Positions 36,065 through 46,536 of a DNA stretch of 50,818 nucleotides are shown here, one piece after another. Source of the DNA: Polynucleobacter sp. (GTDB lineage: Bacteria; Pseudomonadota; Gammaproteobacteria; Burkholderiales; Burkholderiaceae); contig JAEMSI010000011.1 in the NCBI GenBank assembly GCA_016462905.1, positions 1 through 50,818 on the forward strand, given 5' to 3'. Under the pieces are notes generated by a model. It was not told the DNA's origin, searched no databases, and saw only the letters and a list, made by a program, of their open reading frames with translations. The position numbers and the translations under genes are program-made. Within the stretch, counting starts at the first letter, position 1, and each line of letters begins with the position of its first letter.

Positions 36065-36556
36065 ATGTTTAAAAAAATTGCTCAATTTCTAAATAGTTTG
36101 ATGCTCAAAGATGTGTTTACTGGGATGCGAATTACTGGGCGTTATCTCTTTAAAGACAAGATTACAGTGCAGTATCCCGAAGAGAAAACCCCGTTATCTC
36201 CCCGTTTTCGGGGCTTACACGCCCTTCGTCGTTACCCGAATGGGGAAGAGCGTTGCATTGCCTGCAAGTTATGCGAAGCCGTATGCCCCGCCTTAGCTAT
36301 TTCAATTGAATCGGATCAGCGCGAGGATGGTACACGCAGAACCACTCGTTATGACATTGATTTAACCAAGTGTATCTTCTGTGGTTTCTGTGAGGAGGCT
36401 TGCCCTGTTGATGCGATTGTTGAAACGAATATTTTTGAATACTTTGGTGATAAACGCGGCGATTTGTATTTCACTAAAGATATGTTGTTGGCAGTAGGCG
36501 ATCAGTACGAAAAAGAGATTGCTGCTAATCGCACTAAAGACGCACCTTATCGGTAA
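36065..36556 (+). CDS. nuoI: NADH-quinone oxidoreductase subunit I
   Basis: Ferredoxin-like subunit with clusters N6a and N6b, 163 aa. Two full CxxCxxCxxxCP motifs are present: C64, C67, C70, C74 ([12 protein letters not shown]) and C103, C106, C109, C113 ([12 protein letters not shown]). AAGGAA precedes the ATG. Ten bases separate it from nuoJ. Confidence 0.97.
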   Translation: MFKKIAQFLNSLMLKDVFTGMRITGRYLFKDKITVQYPEEKTPLSPRFRGLHALRRYPNGEERCIACKLCEAVCPALAISIESDQREDGTRRTTRYDIDLTKCIFCGFCEEACPVDAIVETNIFEYFGDKRGDLYFTKDMLLAVGDQYEKEIAANRTKDAPYR

Positions 36557-36566
36557 TCCATTCAGT

Positions 36567-37223
36567 ATGACTCTAGACCCAAGCACTATTTTTGCCGTTT
36601 TCTTTTACGCCTTTGCGGGCGTATTGGTTGTTTCTGCTTTGCGAGTGATCACGTCTGCCAACCCCGTCAATGCCGCCTTATTTTTGGTACTCGCCTTTTT
36701 CTCTGCAGCGGGTATTTGGATGTTACTGAGAGCCGAATTTTTAAGCTTAGCATTGGTTTTGGTTTATGTGGGCGCGGTCATGGTCTTATTTATTTTCGTG
36801 GTGATGATGTTAGATTTAGATTTGGCTCATCTGCGGCGTGACTTTAAGCAATATCTACCGATTGCATTTTTAATGGGCGCCGTCATTATTTTAGAAATAT
36901 CAATTGTCTTAATTCGTAGTTTTATTGGAACTAGTACCCCAGTTCAGGTTCTGCCCGAACCGATCGCCGCAAATAATACCCAAGCCTTAGGCTTCTTTAT
37001 TTTTACCGATTATTTATTTGCTTTTGAAATTGCCGGTGTTATTTTGTTGGTGGCTATTATTGCTGCGGTAGCGTTGACTCTACGTAAGCGCAAAGATACA
37101 AAGGCGCAAAATATTAGTGAGCAAGTTGCTGTTCAATCTCGCGAGCGGATGCGGATTGTTCCCATGTCGAGCGACATGGGCGCAAAGCAAACCAAAGATT
37201 CGAATTCAGGTGCGGACAAGTAA
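36567..37223 (+). CDS. nuoJ: NADH-quinone oxidoreductase subunit J
   Basis: Antiporter-associated membrane subunit with five helices, 218 aa from ATG 36567 ([17 protein letters not shown]). The open frame extends back into nuoI, but the family start is here. The conserved [19 protein letters not shown] is near residue 70. The last 40 residues are hydrophilic and variable. Confidence 0.94.
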   Translation: MTLDPSTIFAVFFYAFAGVLVVSALRVITSANPVNAALFLVLAFFSAAGIWMLLRAEFLSLALVLVYVGAVMVLFIFVVMMLDLDLAHLRRDFKQYLPIAFLMGAVIILEISIVLIRSFIGTSTPVQVLPEPIAANNTQALGFFIFTDYLFAFEIAGVILLVAIIAAVALTLRKRKDTKAQNISEQVAVQSRERMRIVPMSSDMGAKQTKDSNSGADK

Positions 37224-37224
37224 G

Positions 37225-37533
37225 ATGACCATTACACTCGCTCATTATCTAGTTCTCAGCGCCATTTTATTTGCCACGAGCGTGGTTGGTATTTTTTTAA
37301 ATCGCCGCAATGTGATTGTCTTATTAATGGCGATTGAATTGATGCTGCTATCGGTCAATTTGAATTTCGTCGCTTTTTCTTATTTTTTAGGCGATATGGC
37401 AGGTCAAGTATTCGTGTTTTTCATTATGACGGTAGCTGCGGCTGAAGCAGCAATCGGTTTGGCTATTTTGGTGGTCTTGTTCCGCAAGACTGACACCATT
37501 AATGCTGAAGATCTAGACCACTTAAAAGGCTAA
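37225..37533 (+). CDS. nuoK: NADH-quinone oxidoreductase subunit K
   Basis: Small membrane subunit (MrpC-like), 102 aa with three helices. It starts [16 protein letters not shown] one base after the nuoJ stop. The conserved acidic residues in the membrane, [15 protein letters not shown] and [13 protein letters not shown], which take part in proton transfer, are both present. The frame is open upstream into nuoJ, but length and start match the family only from 37225. Confidence 0.95.
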   Translation: MTITLAHYLVLSAILFATSVVGIFLNRRNVIVLLMAIELMLLSVNLNFVAFSYFLGDMAGQVFVFFIMTVAAAEAAIGLAILVVLFRKTDTINAEDLDHLKG

Positions 37534-37557
37534 CTCAGGGTGAATAGGTAAGAATTC

Positions 37558-39609
37558 ATGGAATCCAGCTTAACAATCCAGCACCTCATTGCGATTCCCC
37601 TAGCGCCTTTAATCGGTTCGATTTTGGCTGGCTTTTTAGGCACTCGCTTTTTAGGCAATCGCATTGGGCGGGTTGCCTCACAAAGCCTGACGATTTTAGG
37701 GGTAGCGTTGGCTTGCGTCTTATCTTGCTGGGTATTGTGGCAAGTACAAAATGGTTTTTATTTCAATGGTCCAGTTTATACCTGGATGAAATTAGGTGAG
37801 CTTAGTTTAGAGATTGGCTTTTTAATTGATCCGCTCACTGCGATGATGATGGTGGTGGTCACTTTTGTATCGCTAATGGTTCATATTTATACGATTGGTT
37901 ATATGGCGGGAGAAGAGGGCTACAACCGATTCTTTGCTTATATCTCCTTATTTACCTTTGCCATGCTGATGTTGGTGATGAGCAATAACCTGTTGCAACT
38001 GTTCTTCGGTTGGGAGGCAGTCGGTGTCGTTTCATATTTGTTAATTGGCTTTTATTTTGATCGCCCCTCAGCCGTATTTGCCAATATGAAAGCTTTCATA
38101 GTTAATCGGGTAGGCGATTTTGGTTTTATTTTAGGCATTGGACTCTTGTTGGCTGCTACCGGCTCATTAAATTACAGCGATATCTTTGCGCAAAATTCGA
38201 CCTTAGCAACTCAAGTTCTCCCTGGAACTAATTGGAATTTGTTAACCGTGATTTGCATTTGCTTATTTATTGGTGCAATGGGCAAGTCAGCACAATTTCC
38301 ATTGCATGTCTGGTTGCCCGATTCGATGGAAGGGCCAACACCCATTTCTGCTTTAATTCATGCCGCAACCATGGTTACAGCCGGTATTTTTATGGTGGCT
38401 AGAATGTCGCCATTATTTGAGTTGTCAGATGCCGCTTTGAGTTTCATTTTGGTTATTGGATCGATTACCGCTTTGTTTATGGGCTTTTTGGGGATTGTGC
38501 AAAACGATATTAAACGCGTCGTGGCTTACTCAACTCTTTCGCAACTGGGTTATATGACCGTGGCTTTAGGTGTGTCCGCTTATCCGATTGCTATTTTTCA
38601 TTTGATGACGCACGCATTCTTTAAGGCCTTGCTATTTTTAGGCGCGGGTAGTGTGATTTTAGGAATGCACCATGAGCAAGATATGCGCAAAATGGGTGGT
38701 CTTTGGAAGTACATGCCTTTATCTTGTTTCATGATGTTAATCGGTTCTTTATCCTTGGTCGGTACGCCATTCTTCTCGGGTTTTTATTCTAAAGATTCGA
38801 TTATTGAAGCAGTCTCTGCCAGTCATTTAACGGGCTCAGGTTTTGCCTATTTTGCGGTGATGGCAAGTGTTTTCGTAACCGCTTTATATTCATTCCGTCT
38901 TTATTTTTATGTATTTCATGGCAAAGAGCGTTTTGGTCACGAAGTGCATGATGCCCATCATTCTGATGCTCATGATGAGCATACGCATCATGGCCTTGCC
39001 CCTGGTCAAAAGCCGCACGAGTCACCTTGGGTAGTCACTTTGCCGTTAATTGCTTTGGCAATTCCTTCGGTATTGATTGGTTATTACACGATTGAGCCGA
39101 TGTTGTTTGGCAACTTTTTTGGCGATTCTATTTTTATTGATCTATCGCGACACCCCGCCATGGAAGAATTGGTTACTGAGTTTCATGGTCCCGTTGCGAT
39201 GGCGATTCACGCATTCACATCGCCCGTGTTAGCGCTTTTGCTTGCGGGCGTGTTAGTTGCGGCAATCGCCTATCTTTGGTTTACCCAGTTACCTGAAATC
39301 ATCGCCCGTATTTTTGCGCCAGTAAAGAAACTGCTGGATAACAAATATTATTTAGACGATTTAAATCAATGGGTATTTGCTAAAGGCGCATTGTGGATTG
39401 GCGGTGGTTTGTGGAAGCAAGGCGATCAACGCTGGATTGATGGTTTTATAGTAAATGGCAGTGCTCTTTTGGTGGGGCGTTGCTCAGCAGTGATTCGTCG
39501 CTTGCAGTCTGGCTATTTGTATCACTATGCATTCGCGATGATTTTGGGCCTAGCTGCTTTATTAGCTTGGGTTATTTATAGCTATTTGCGGATAAACCCG
39601 TTTATTTAA
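37558..39609 (+). CDS. nuoL: NADH-quinone oxidoreductase subunit L
   Basis: Distal antiporter-like proton-pumping subunit, 683 aa. Helix 5 Glu is in FFGWEAVGVVSYLLIGFYF, the key Lys region in LIHAATMVTAGIF, and the discontinuous helices are intact; the C-terminal long lateral helix extends along the membrane arm. Residues 454-489 form a His-rich loop (10 His in about 36 residues) between membrane segments. The rest is normal. Confidence 0.96.
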   Translation: MESSLTIQHLIAIPLAPLIGSILAGFLGTRFLGNRIGRVASQSLTILGVALACVLSCWVLWQVQNGFYFNGPVYTWMKLGELSLEIGFLIDPLTAMMMVVVTFVSLMVHIYTIGYMAGEEGYNRFFAYISLFTFAMLMLVMSNNLLQLFFGWEAVGVVSYLLIGFYFDRPSAVFANMKAFIVNRVGDFGFILGIGLLLAATGSLNYSDIFAQNSTLATQVLPGTNWNLLTVICICLFIGAMGKSAQFPLHVWLPDSMEGPTPISALIHAATMVTAGIFMVARMSPLFELSDAALSFILVIGSITALFMGFLGIVQNDIKRVVAYSTLSQLGYMTVALGVSAYPIAIFHLMTHAFFKALLFLGAGSVILGMHHEQDMRKMGGLWKYMPLSCFMMLIGSLSLVGTPFFSGFYSKDSIIEAVSASHLTGSGFAYFAVMASVFVTALYSFRLYFYVFHGKERFGHEVHDAHHSDAHDEHTHHGLAPGQKPHESPWVVTLPLIALAIPSVLIGYYTIEPMLFGNFFGDSIFIDLSRHPAMEELVTEFHGPVAMAIHAFTSPVLALLLAGVLVAAIAYLWFTQLPEIIARIFAPVKKLLDNKYYLDDLNQWVFAKGALWIGGGLWKQGDQRWIDGFIVNGSALLVGRCSAVIRRLQSGYLYHYAFAMILGLAALLAWVIYSYLRINPFI

Positions 39610-39622
39610 TCACGCGCCAAAT

Positions 39623-41089
39623 ATGATTCTCTCTCTTTCAATCTGGCTTCCGATTGCATTTGGTTGCCTAATTCTGCTGGTAGGTTCAGAGCAGCGTTCT
39701 AAAGGCACTCGGTATTTGGCCTTAATTGGCTCAGCGATTAGTTTTTTAGTGACCTTGCCCTTGTTAACGGGGTTTGATTTAGCGAATCCTGGCATGCAGT
39801 TTGTTGAAAAGGTAAGTTGGATACCGCGTTACGATATTAATTATTACTTAGGTGTTGATGGCATCTCAGTGTGGTTTATTGTATTAACCGCCTTCATTAA
39901 TTTAATTGTCGTGATTGCAGCATGGGAAGTAATTACCGAAAAGGTATCTCAGTACTTTGCTGCATTTCTGATTTTGGCAGGCTTAATGATCGGGGTATTC
40001 GCTGCCCTTGATGGTTTATTGTTCTATGTCTTTTTCGAGGCGACTTTGATCCCGATGTACATCATTATTGGGGTGTGGGGCGGCAAGAATCGCATTTATG
40101 CTGCCTTCAAGTTTTTCTTATATACCCTGATGGGTTCATTACTAACCCTAGTCGCTATCTTGTATCTCTATAACGCGAGCAACTCGTTTGAAATCCTTCA
40201 GTGGCATCAGACCAAACTGGATATTGTTGAGCAAATTTTATTGTTCTTTGCCTTCTTTATGGCTTTTGCAGTCAAGGTTCCGATGTGGCCTTTGCATACT
40301 TGGCTACCGGATGTTCACGTGGAAGCGCCGACTGGTGGATCAGTCGTTTTGGCAGCCATTATGTTGAAACTGGGCGCTTATGGCTTTTTGCGTTTCTCCT
40401 TACCAATTACCCCTGATGCCAGTTTATTGCTAGGCCCAGTTGTTATTTTCTTATCTTTGGTTGCGGTGATTTACGTTGGTTTGGTCGCGATTGTTCAGCA
40501 GGACATGAAAAAATTAGTCGCTTATTCATCGGTGGCGCATATGGGTTTTGTAACGCTTGGCTTCTTTGTATTTAGCCCCCTTGGCATTGAGGGCGGTATC
40601 GTACAAATGATTTCACATGGTTTTATATCGGGAGCCATGTTCTTGGCGATTGGCGTTTTATATGAACGCATGCATACCCGTCAAATTGCAGATTACGGCG
40701 GTGTGGTCCAAACCATGCCTCAATTTACCGCCTTTGCTATTTTCATGGCCTTAGCCAACTGCGGCTTACCTGCGACCTCGGGTTTTGTCGGTGAATTTAT
40801 GGTGATCTTGGCGGCAGTCGATTATGACTTTCTGATTGGTTTGTTAGCGGCAACAGCACTGATGTTAGGCGCCGCTTATTCCTTGTGGATGGCTAAACGG
40901 GTTTTCTTTGGGCCGATTGTTCATCAACCCGTTAAAGAATTAGTCGATTTAAATGCCCGCGAATTTTTATTATTTAGCGCTTTATCTTTATGTGTTTTAT
41001 GGATGGGGGTTTATCCTAAACCTTTCACCGACATTATTCATCCTGCTGTCATTCAGTTATTACAGCATGTGGCGATTAGCAAAATTTAA
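39623..41089 (+). CDS. nuoM: NADH-quinone oxidoreductase subunit M
   Basis: Antiporter-like proton-pumping subunit, 488 aa with about 14 helices. The helix 5 Glu lies in VFFEATLIPMYIIIGVWGG, and KVPMWPLHTWLPDVHVEAPT followed by GGSVVLAAIMLKLGAYG holds the pumping lysine region. It starts 13 bases after nuoL and ends 13 bases before nuoN. Confidence 0.97.
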   Translation: MILSLSIWLPIAFGCLILLVGSEQRSKGTRYLALIGSAISFLVTLPLLTGFDLANPGMQFVEKVSWIPRYDINYYLGVDGISVWFIVLTAFINLIVVIAAWEVITEKVSQYFAAFLILAGLMIGVFAALDGLLFYVFFEATLIPMYIIIGVWGGKNRIYAAFKFFLYTLMGSLLTLVAILYLYNASNSFEILQWHQTKLDIVEQILLFFAFFMAFAVKVPMWPLHTWLPDVHVEAPTGGSVVLAAIMLKLGAYGFLRFSLPITPDASLLLGPVVIFLSLVAVIYVGLVAIVQQDMKKLVAYSSVAHMGFVTLGFFVFSPLGIEGGIVQMISHGFISGAMFLAIGVLYERMHTRQIADYGGVVQTMPQFTAFAIFMALANCGLPATSGFVGEFMVILAAVDYDFLIGLLAATALMLGAAYSLWMAKRVFFGPIVHQPVKELVDLNAREFLLFSALSLCVLWMGVYPKPFTDIIHPAVIQLLQHVAISKI

Positions 41090-41102
41090 GTTTAGGTAAA
41101 AA

Positions 41103-42596
41103 ATGGAACTCGTCGATTTTATTGCTGTGATGCCCGAGTTAGTTCTTCTAACGGTAGCCTGTATTTTGCTATTACTCAGTACTTTTGTCCGAGAGGAAAT
41201 AAAACAAAGCGATGCTTTAGACGCTTTTGATACTCCCCGCGCCGCCAGCATGGTATTTACCGGCGCTTGTCTAGTATTAATTTTTTTGGGCAGTGTTTTC
41301 TTTTATCGGATTTCAGATTTGCCTTATACCGCGATGAGTGGTTTATTTCAAGCGGATGCGATTGCGAATGTATTAAAAGGCTGCTCCTGTTTCGCCTTAT
41401 TAATTAGCCTGATTTACTCCAAACAATATTTGCAAGACCGCGGTTTATTCCGCCCCGATTTTATTGTTTTGAGTTTGTTTGCTTTATTAGGGCAGTTGGT
41501 TTTAATTTCAGGCGCTAATCTGCTAACCCTTTATCTGGGTCTTGAGTTGATGGCTTTATCGACCTATGCCTTGGTTGCAATGCGTCACAGCGATGCCTTG
41601 AGTTCCGAGGCAGCAATGAAGTATTTTGTTTTGGGCGCTTTAGCTTCTGGTTTCCTGCTCTATGGTATCTCGATGATTTATGGTGTCACTGGATCGCTCG
41701 ATCTGCTGGAGATTTTCCGAACTGTATTAGATCCGCGGATTAATCATTTGGTCTTGGCATTTGGTTTGGTCTTTATTGTTTCTGGGTTAGCCTTTAAGTT
41801 AGGGGCGGTTCCTTTTCATATGTGGGTTCCCGACGTTTATCAAGGAGCGCCAACAGCAGTCACATTATTAATTGCAGCAGCACCTAAGCTGGCTGTTTTT
41901 GCATTAATGTTCCGTTTATTGGTCAATACCTTATTACCTTTGTTAGGCGATTGGCAGCCCATGCTGATGATTCTGGCGGTTTTATCCTTGATTATCGGTA
42001 ACGTGACTGCGATTGCACAGACTAATTTGAAGCGGATGTTAGCTTACTCGGCGATTGCCCAAATGGGTTTTGTTTTATTGGGCATGCTGTCGATATTTGA
42101 TGATCACGCCTATAGTGCGGCAATGTTTTATGTGATTACTTATGTATTAACCACCCTGGGAACCTTTGGATTCTTGATGGTGTTGTCGCGCAGCGATTTT
42201 GATTGTCAAACATTAGACGATTTAAAGGGTTTAAATCGTAAGCATCCTCGATTTGCATTGATTGGTCTAGTGATGATGTTCTCTTTAGCTGGGATTCCCC
42301 CCACAGTGGGCTTTGCCGCCAAATTATCTGTTTTAGAGGCTTTGGTTGATGCCGAGATGACTTGGCTAGCCGTGTTAGCCGTGATCACTTCGTTGATCGC
42401 CGCTTTTTATTATTTGCGGGTTGTGAAAGTCATGTATTTTGATGAGCCGATAGGGGAGCATCGTGTGACTGGCTCAGTCTTGGCTCGCAGTATTTTGGGT
42501 CTAAACGGAATTGCTGTTCTCGTTTTAGGCATATTCCCGGCATCCTTAATGGCGCTTTGCCTCGATACGATGCGCCGGACCTTGATGGGATCCTAA
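41103..42596 (+). CDS. nuoN: NADH-quinone oxidoreductase subunit N
   Basis: Third antiporter-like subunit, 497 aa. Signatures are [19 protein letters not shown] (helix 5 Glu), [20 protein letters not shown], and [20 protein letters not shown] near the end. This closes the complete nuoA-N set in canonical order. The NUDIX gene starts eight bases later and may belong to the same transcript. Confidence 0.97.
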   Translation: MELVDFIAVMPELVLLTVACILLLLSTFVREEIKQSDALDAFDTPRAASMVFTGACLVLIFLGSVFFYRISDLPYTAMSGLFQADAIANVLKGCSCFALLISLIYSKQYLQDRGLFRPDFIVLSLFALLGQLVLISGANLLTLYLGLELMALSTYALVAMRHSDALSSEAAMKYFVLGALASGFLLYGISMIYGVTGSLDLLEIFRTVLDPRINHLVLAFGLVFIVSGLAFKLGAVPFHMWVPDVYQGAPTAVTLLIAAAPKLAVFALMFRLLVNTLLPLLGDWQPMLMILAVLSLIIGNVTAIAQTNLKRMLAYSAIAQMGFVLLGMLSIFDDHAYSAAMFYVITYVLTTLGTFGFLMVLSRSDFDCQTLDDLKGLNRKHPRFALIGLVMMFSLAGIPPTVGFAAKLSVLEALVDAEMTWLAVLAVITSLIAAFYYLRVVKVMYFDEPIGEHRVTGSVLARSILGLNGIAVLVLGIFPASLMALCLDTMRRTLMGS

Positions 42597-42604
42597 ATTT
42601 TATT

Positions 42605-43192
42605 ATGAGCAATAAGTCAATCCACGATTTAGAAGCGGGCGATGCCCACTTAGTTGAGAAGCGCATCTCGGGCGAAGATATTTACGATGGCATCTTTCTT
42701 AAAATGAAACGCGATACAGTCGCATTGCCAGATGGTCAAGAAGCAGTTCGCGAATATTTAGTTCATCCCGGTGCGGTAGCAATTCTGGCTGTATTCGATG
42801 ACGGCCGAGTTTTGCTAGAGCGTCAGTATCGCTATCCGATTGCCCAATCGGTGATTGAAATTCCTGCTGGCAAATTAGAGCTCGGTGAGGATCCCTTATT
42901 GTGCGCTAAAAGAGAGTTGGAAGAAGAGACGGGTTACACCGCACAGCGCTGGAGCCGAATTCGACGGATTTATCCCGTGATTTCATACTCGACTGAATTT
43001 ATTGATATTTACTTGGCCGAGGGTCTTCAGGCTGGCAAAGCGCATTTGGACGCTGAAGAATTTTTAGATGTCTTCGCTGCTCCCTTTGAGGATGTATTGG
43101 CGTGGGTTGAGTCAGGACGTATTTTTGACGTTAAAACGATTATTTCTTGTTATTGGCTGGCGCGGCATCGACAGGGACTTTTAAAGGCTTAA
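42605..43192 (+). CDS. NUDIX hydrolase, ADP-ribose pyrophosphatase type
   Basis: 195 aa. The complete Nudix box runs from G89 to about residue 111: GKLELGEDPLLCAKRELEEE then TGY, matching Gx5Ex7REUxEExGU. The preceding QYRYPIAQSVIEIPAG is typical of ADP-ribose diphosphatases (NudF-like), which split ADP-ribose to AMP and ribose 5-phosphate. ATG 42605 is chosen; the frame is open upstream inside nuoN. It is eight bases after nuoN, so it is probably transcribed with complex I, a plausible link to NAD turnover. Confidence 0.9.
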   Translation: MSNKSIHDLEAGDAHLVEKRISGEDIYDGIFLKMKRDTVALPDGQEAVREYLVHPGAVAILAVFDDGRVLLERQYRYPIAQSVIEIPAGKLELGEDPLLCAKRELEEETGYTAQRWSRIRRIYPVISYSTEFIDIYLAEGLQAGKAHLDAEEFLDVFAAPFEDVLAWVESGRIFDVKTIISCYWLARHRQGLLKA

Positions 43193-43261
43193 AAGAGGGC
43201 CAATCGCCTTATTTCTAAGGTTTGGACTTGAATTTACCAATATCGTCCATAATTAATACTC

Positions 43262-43729
43262 ATGAAAGTCTATAACTTAGCTTGCCCTTTAGACCACCGT
43301 TTTGAAGGTTGGTTTGTTTCCGAGGATGACTGCCTCAGTCAACAGACCTCGGGGGCTTTAATTTGTCCGATTTGCGACAGTGGCGAGATTACTCGCTTAC
43401 CCTCGGCGCCTCATATTGCGAAAACGAGTAACTCGAATGAATTAGCTCAGGTCAAAAGCGGCGCTATGGCAGTTTCGGGGCACGATCATTCGCAAGTTGA
43501 AAAACAAATGCAAGCAACGCTGATGAAGGCAATGCGTGATCTGATGGTTCGCTCTGAAGATGTTGGCCCGGCATTTGCCGAAGAGGCGAGAAAAATACAT
43601 TACCAAGAAGCCCCCGAGCGCAGCATTCGTGGTCAAACCACCTCAGACGAGGCACAAGCACTGCGCGAAGAGGGGATCAATGTATTTGCTTTGCCTGAAA
43701 TCCCCGCATTGAAAACGACGCTACAGTAA
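43262..43729 (+). CDS. DUF1178 family protein
   Basis: 155 aa of unknown function. The N-terminus reads MKVYNLACPLDHRFEGWF, with C9 and a second pair in CPICDSGEITRLPSAP (about residues 38-53), so a small zinc-ribbon-like fold is likely. The rest is helical and charged (EKQMQATLMKAMRDLMVRSE, then EEARKIHYQEAPERSIRG), the standard DUF1178 layout. A CATAAT box lies 43248-43253, so it may have its own promoter. It is convergent with mmsA. Confidence 0.88.
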   Translation: MKVYNLACPLDHRFEGWFVSEDDCLSQQTSGALICPICDSGEITRLPSAPHIAKTSNSNELAQVKSGAMAVSGHDHSQVEKQMQATLMKAMRDLMVRSEDVGPAFAEEARKIHYQEAPERSIRGQTTSDEAQALREEGINVFALPEIPALKTTLQ

Positions 43730-43755
43730 TTCTTTAGTTACGGTATTCCAACTTC

Positions 43756-45276
43756 TTATTTCGAGGTAGGCATTACAAATTCAGCGCCTTTGGAAATACT
43801 TTCAGGCCAACGCTGCATCACGCTCTTTTGCTTGGTATAGAATCGCACACCTTCTTTGCCATAAGCATGGGTGTCGCCAAACAAGGAACGCTTCCAACCC
43901 CCAAAGCCATGCCAAGCCATCGGAACGGGAATCGGCACATTAATACCAACCATACCGACTTGAACGCGCCGTGCAAATTCACGGGCAATGTTGCCATCGC
44001 TAGTAAAGCAAGCCACGCCATTACCAAATTCATGTGCATTGACTAAATCGAGTGCTTGCGTGAAATTCGGGACGCGCACACAGGATAAGACTGGACCGAA
44101 AATTTCTTCTTTATAAATAGTCATATCGGCAGTGACATCATCAAACAAAGTGCCGCCTAACCAAAAACCGTGTTCAAGTCCAGCTACTTTCAAACCACGC
44201 CCATCCACCAACAGTTTGGCACCGCCTGCCACCCCTTTTTCGATATAACCTGTAATCCGCTCAAGAGCCGCTTTAGTGACAATCGGACCCATCTCGGCAT
44301 CGAGTTCCATGCCATTTTTTATTTTTAATGTTTTAGTGCGCTCAATTAATTTGGGCATGATTTTATTGGCCGCATCGCCCACCAACACTGCTACAGAAAT
44401 GGCCATACAACGCTCACCAGCTGAGCCGTAGGCAGCGCCAATGAGGGCATCAATCGATTTGTCGATATCGGCATCTGGCATGATGACCATATGGTTCTTG
44501 GCACCTCCCAAAGCTTGAACGCGTTTACCAAAATGGGCGCCACGTTCATAAATATAATTGGCAATCGGGGTTGATCCAACAAAACTAATTGCGCGCACAT
44601 CGGGATTTTCTATTAAGGCATCCACCGCTTCTTTATCGCCTTGGACCACATTAAATACGCCATCTGGCAAGCCTGCTTCTTTTAATAATTTAGCCAGTAA
44701 TAAAGAGGCAGATGGATCAGTAGGACTTGGTTTCAAAATAAAGGTATTGCCACAGGCAATAGCGAGAGGGAACATCCACATCGGAACCATCACAGGAAAA
44801 TTAAAAGGCGTTACTCCTGCAACCACTCCTAAGGGCTGACGCATCACCCAGTTATCAATATCGGTTGAGACTTGTTCGGTGTAATCACCCTTGAGTAATT
44901 CGGGAATGCCAGTCGCAAATTCTAAAATTTCGATACCCCGAGTTACTTCTCCTTGCGCGTCAGTAAATACTTTGCCATGTTCGGCGGTAATGATCGCGGC
45001 GAGTTCATCGCGATGTTGATTGAGAAGATCTAAGTATTTAAATAAAATGCGAGCACGACGCAGTGGGGAGGTCTGACCCCAGGATTGAAAGGCGCTTTGA
45101 GCAACTTGAACCGCTTGATCAACATCAGCACGACTGGCGAGTGCCACACGACGTGCAACCGTGCCTTTGGCTGGGTTATAGACATCGGCATAGCGGGTTT
45201 GCTGCGGCAGGGTATTTTTTCCGTTAATGTAATGGCCAATATCTTCTTTAATTTCAAAGGCTTGCGGTGCATTCAT
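43756..45276 (-). CDS. mmsA: CoA-acylating methylmalonate-semialdehyde dehydrogenase
   Basis: Aldehyde dehydrogenase family, 506 aa. It oxidises methylmalonate or malonate semialdehyde with NAD and CoA to propionyl-CoA or acetyl-CoA, in valine and related catabolism. [19 protein letters not shown] near residue 155, [18 protein letters not shown] near 257, and the catalytic Cys C290 in [17 protein letters not shown] support this; ERCMA with M after Cys is typical of MmsA/IolA. No other valine-catabolic genes are adjacent. It is divergent from the flavin oxidoreductase gene. Confidence 0.93.
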   Translation of the reverse strand: MNAPQAFEIKEDIGHYINGKNTLPQQTRYADVYNPAKGTVARRVALASRADVDQAVQVAQSAFQSWGQTSPLRRARILFKYLDLLNQHRDELAAIITAEHGKVFTDAQGEVTRGIEILEFATGIPELLKGDYTEQVSTDIDNWVMRQPLGVVAGVTPFNFPVMVPMWMFPLAIACGNTFILKPSPTDPSASLLLAKLLKEAGLPDGVFNVVQGDKEAVDALIENPDVRAISFVGSTPIANYIYERGAHFGKRVQALGGAKNHMVIMPDADIDKSIDALIGAAYGSAGERCMAISVAVLVGDAANKIMPKLIERTKTLKIKNGMELDAEMGPIVTKAALERITGYIEKGVAGGAKLLVDGRGLKVAGLEHGFWLGGTLFDDVTADMTIYKEEIFGPVLSCVRVPNFTQALDLVNAHEFGNGVACFTSDGNIAREFARRVQVGMVGINVPIPVPMAWHGFGGWKRSLFGDTHAYGKEGVRFYTKQKSVMQRWPESISKGAEFVMPTSK

Positions 45277-45386
45277 GGGTATTTTTTTCCCTTTATCCGA
45301 GTTTCACAAACTAAATGGGCAGATCGCTAAAATAACAGCTTAACTGAATTTAGTCCTTGCCCCCCTTTTTTGGAAAAACCGCCACC

Positions 45387-46508
45387 ATGAGCCTTTTGTT
45401 TACCCCCTTAGAATTATCTTCACCCCGTGGCTCTTTAAAGCTATCCAATCGAATTGTGGTGGCGCCAATGTGTCAGTATTCGGCCGAGAATGGTGAAGCG
45501 GGCGATTGGCATTTAATGCATTGGGGAAATTTATTAAATAGCGGCGCAGGACTTTTTATTATTGAAGCCACTGCAATTAGTCCAGAAGCGCGCATTACAC
45601 CCCGTTGTTTAGGTTTATGGGACGATCGCACGCACGCCGCATTGGCCGATAAACTAACGCGTGCCCGTGCATTGGCCCCCACCGTTCCAATCATTATTCA
45701 GTTAGCCCATGCGGGGAGAAAATCCTCGAGTGCAGTTCCTTGGGATGGCGGTCAATTGCTAGAGCTTGAAAAGGGCGGATGGCATACGAAGGGGCCTTCC
45801 TGTGTACCTCATTTAGAAGGCGAGCGCGATCCTCAAGAATTAACTGCCGACGAATTGCAGAAGGTATTGCATGATTTTGTCGAGGCGGCTAAACGTGCAG
45901 AAGCGATTGGTATCGATGGAATTGAGTTGCACGGTGCTCATGGCTATTTACTGCATCAATTTTTATCGCCGATTTCGAATCATCGCGATGATCACTATGG
46001 CGGTTCTTCAGAAAATCGCATGCGTTTTGTTTTGGAGGTCTTTAGTGCTGTTCGTAAGGTGTTCTCGGGCGTATTAGGAATTCGTTTATCGGCTTCCGAT
46101 TGGATTGACGGGGGATGGACTGCCGAAGAGTCGATCGAACTCGCTAAGAAATTAAAAGCGTCAGGGGCTGATTTCATTCACGTGTCTTCTGGTGGTATTT
46201 CACCTAAACAACAAATTAAGATTGGACCGAATTATCAGGTTCATTTTTCTAAAAAAATTAAAGCAGCATCAGGTTTAACGACGATTGCGGTCGGCTTGAT
46301 TACGGATCCTCATCAAGCGGAAGCGATTTTGCAAGAGGGTGATGCGGATTTAATTGGCATGGCACGCGCCTTCTTATTTAGACCGCGTTGGGGCTGGGAA
46401 GCCGCCGCAGTTTTACAAGGCCAAGTGACTGCTAGTGCACAGTATTGGCGATGCCTACCTAAAGAAGCGCAGAGCGTTTTTGGTCAGGTGAAACTAGGCC
46501 AACGTTAA
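45387..46508 (+). CDS. NADH:flavin oxidoreductase, Old Yellow Enzyme family (YqjM-like)
   Basis: FMN-dependent ene-reductase, 373 aa from ATG 45387; a TTG at 45357 would add 10 residues. The YqjM/XenA subclass is shown by C29 in VVAPMCQYS, which tunes the flavin, and by the substrate-binding His pair in IELHGAHGYLLHQFLSP near residue 175. SENRMRFVLEVFSAVR and IAVGLITDPHQAEAIL are flavin-barrel signatures. Natural substrate unknown; the class reduces activated C=C bonds. Candidate promoter: TTCACA (45303-45308) and TAAAAT (45328-45333), 19 apart. Confidence 0.92.
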   Translation: MSLLFTPLELSSPRGSLKLSNRIVVAPMCQYSAENGEAGDWHLMHWGNLLNSGAGLFIIEATAISPEARITPRCLGLWDDRTHAALADKLTRARALAPTVPIIIQLAHAGRKSSSAVPWDGGQLLELEKGGWHTKGPSCVPHLEGERDPQELTADELQKVLHDFVEAAKRAEAIGIDGIELHGAHGYLLHQFLSPISNHRDDHYGGSSENRMRFVLEVFSAVRKVFSGVLGIRLSASDWIDGGWTAEESIELAKKLKASGADFIHVSSGGISPKQQIKIGPNYQVHFSKKIKAASGLTTIAVGLITDPHQAEAILQEGDADLIGMARAFLFRPRWGWEAAAVLQGQVTASAQYWRCLPKEAQSVFGQVKLGQR

Positions 46509-46536
46509 TCTGCAGCAAGGTTAGCCCTAGATATTT

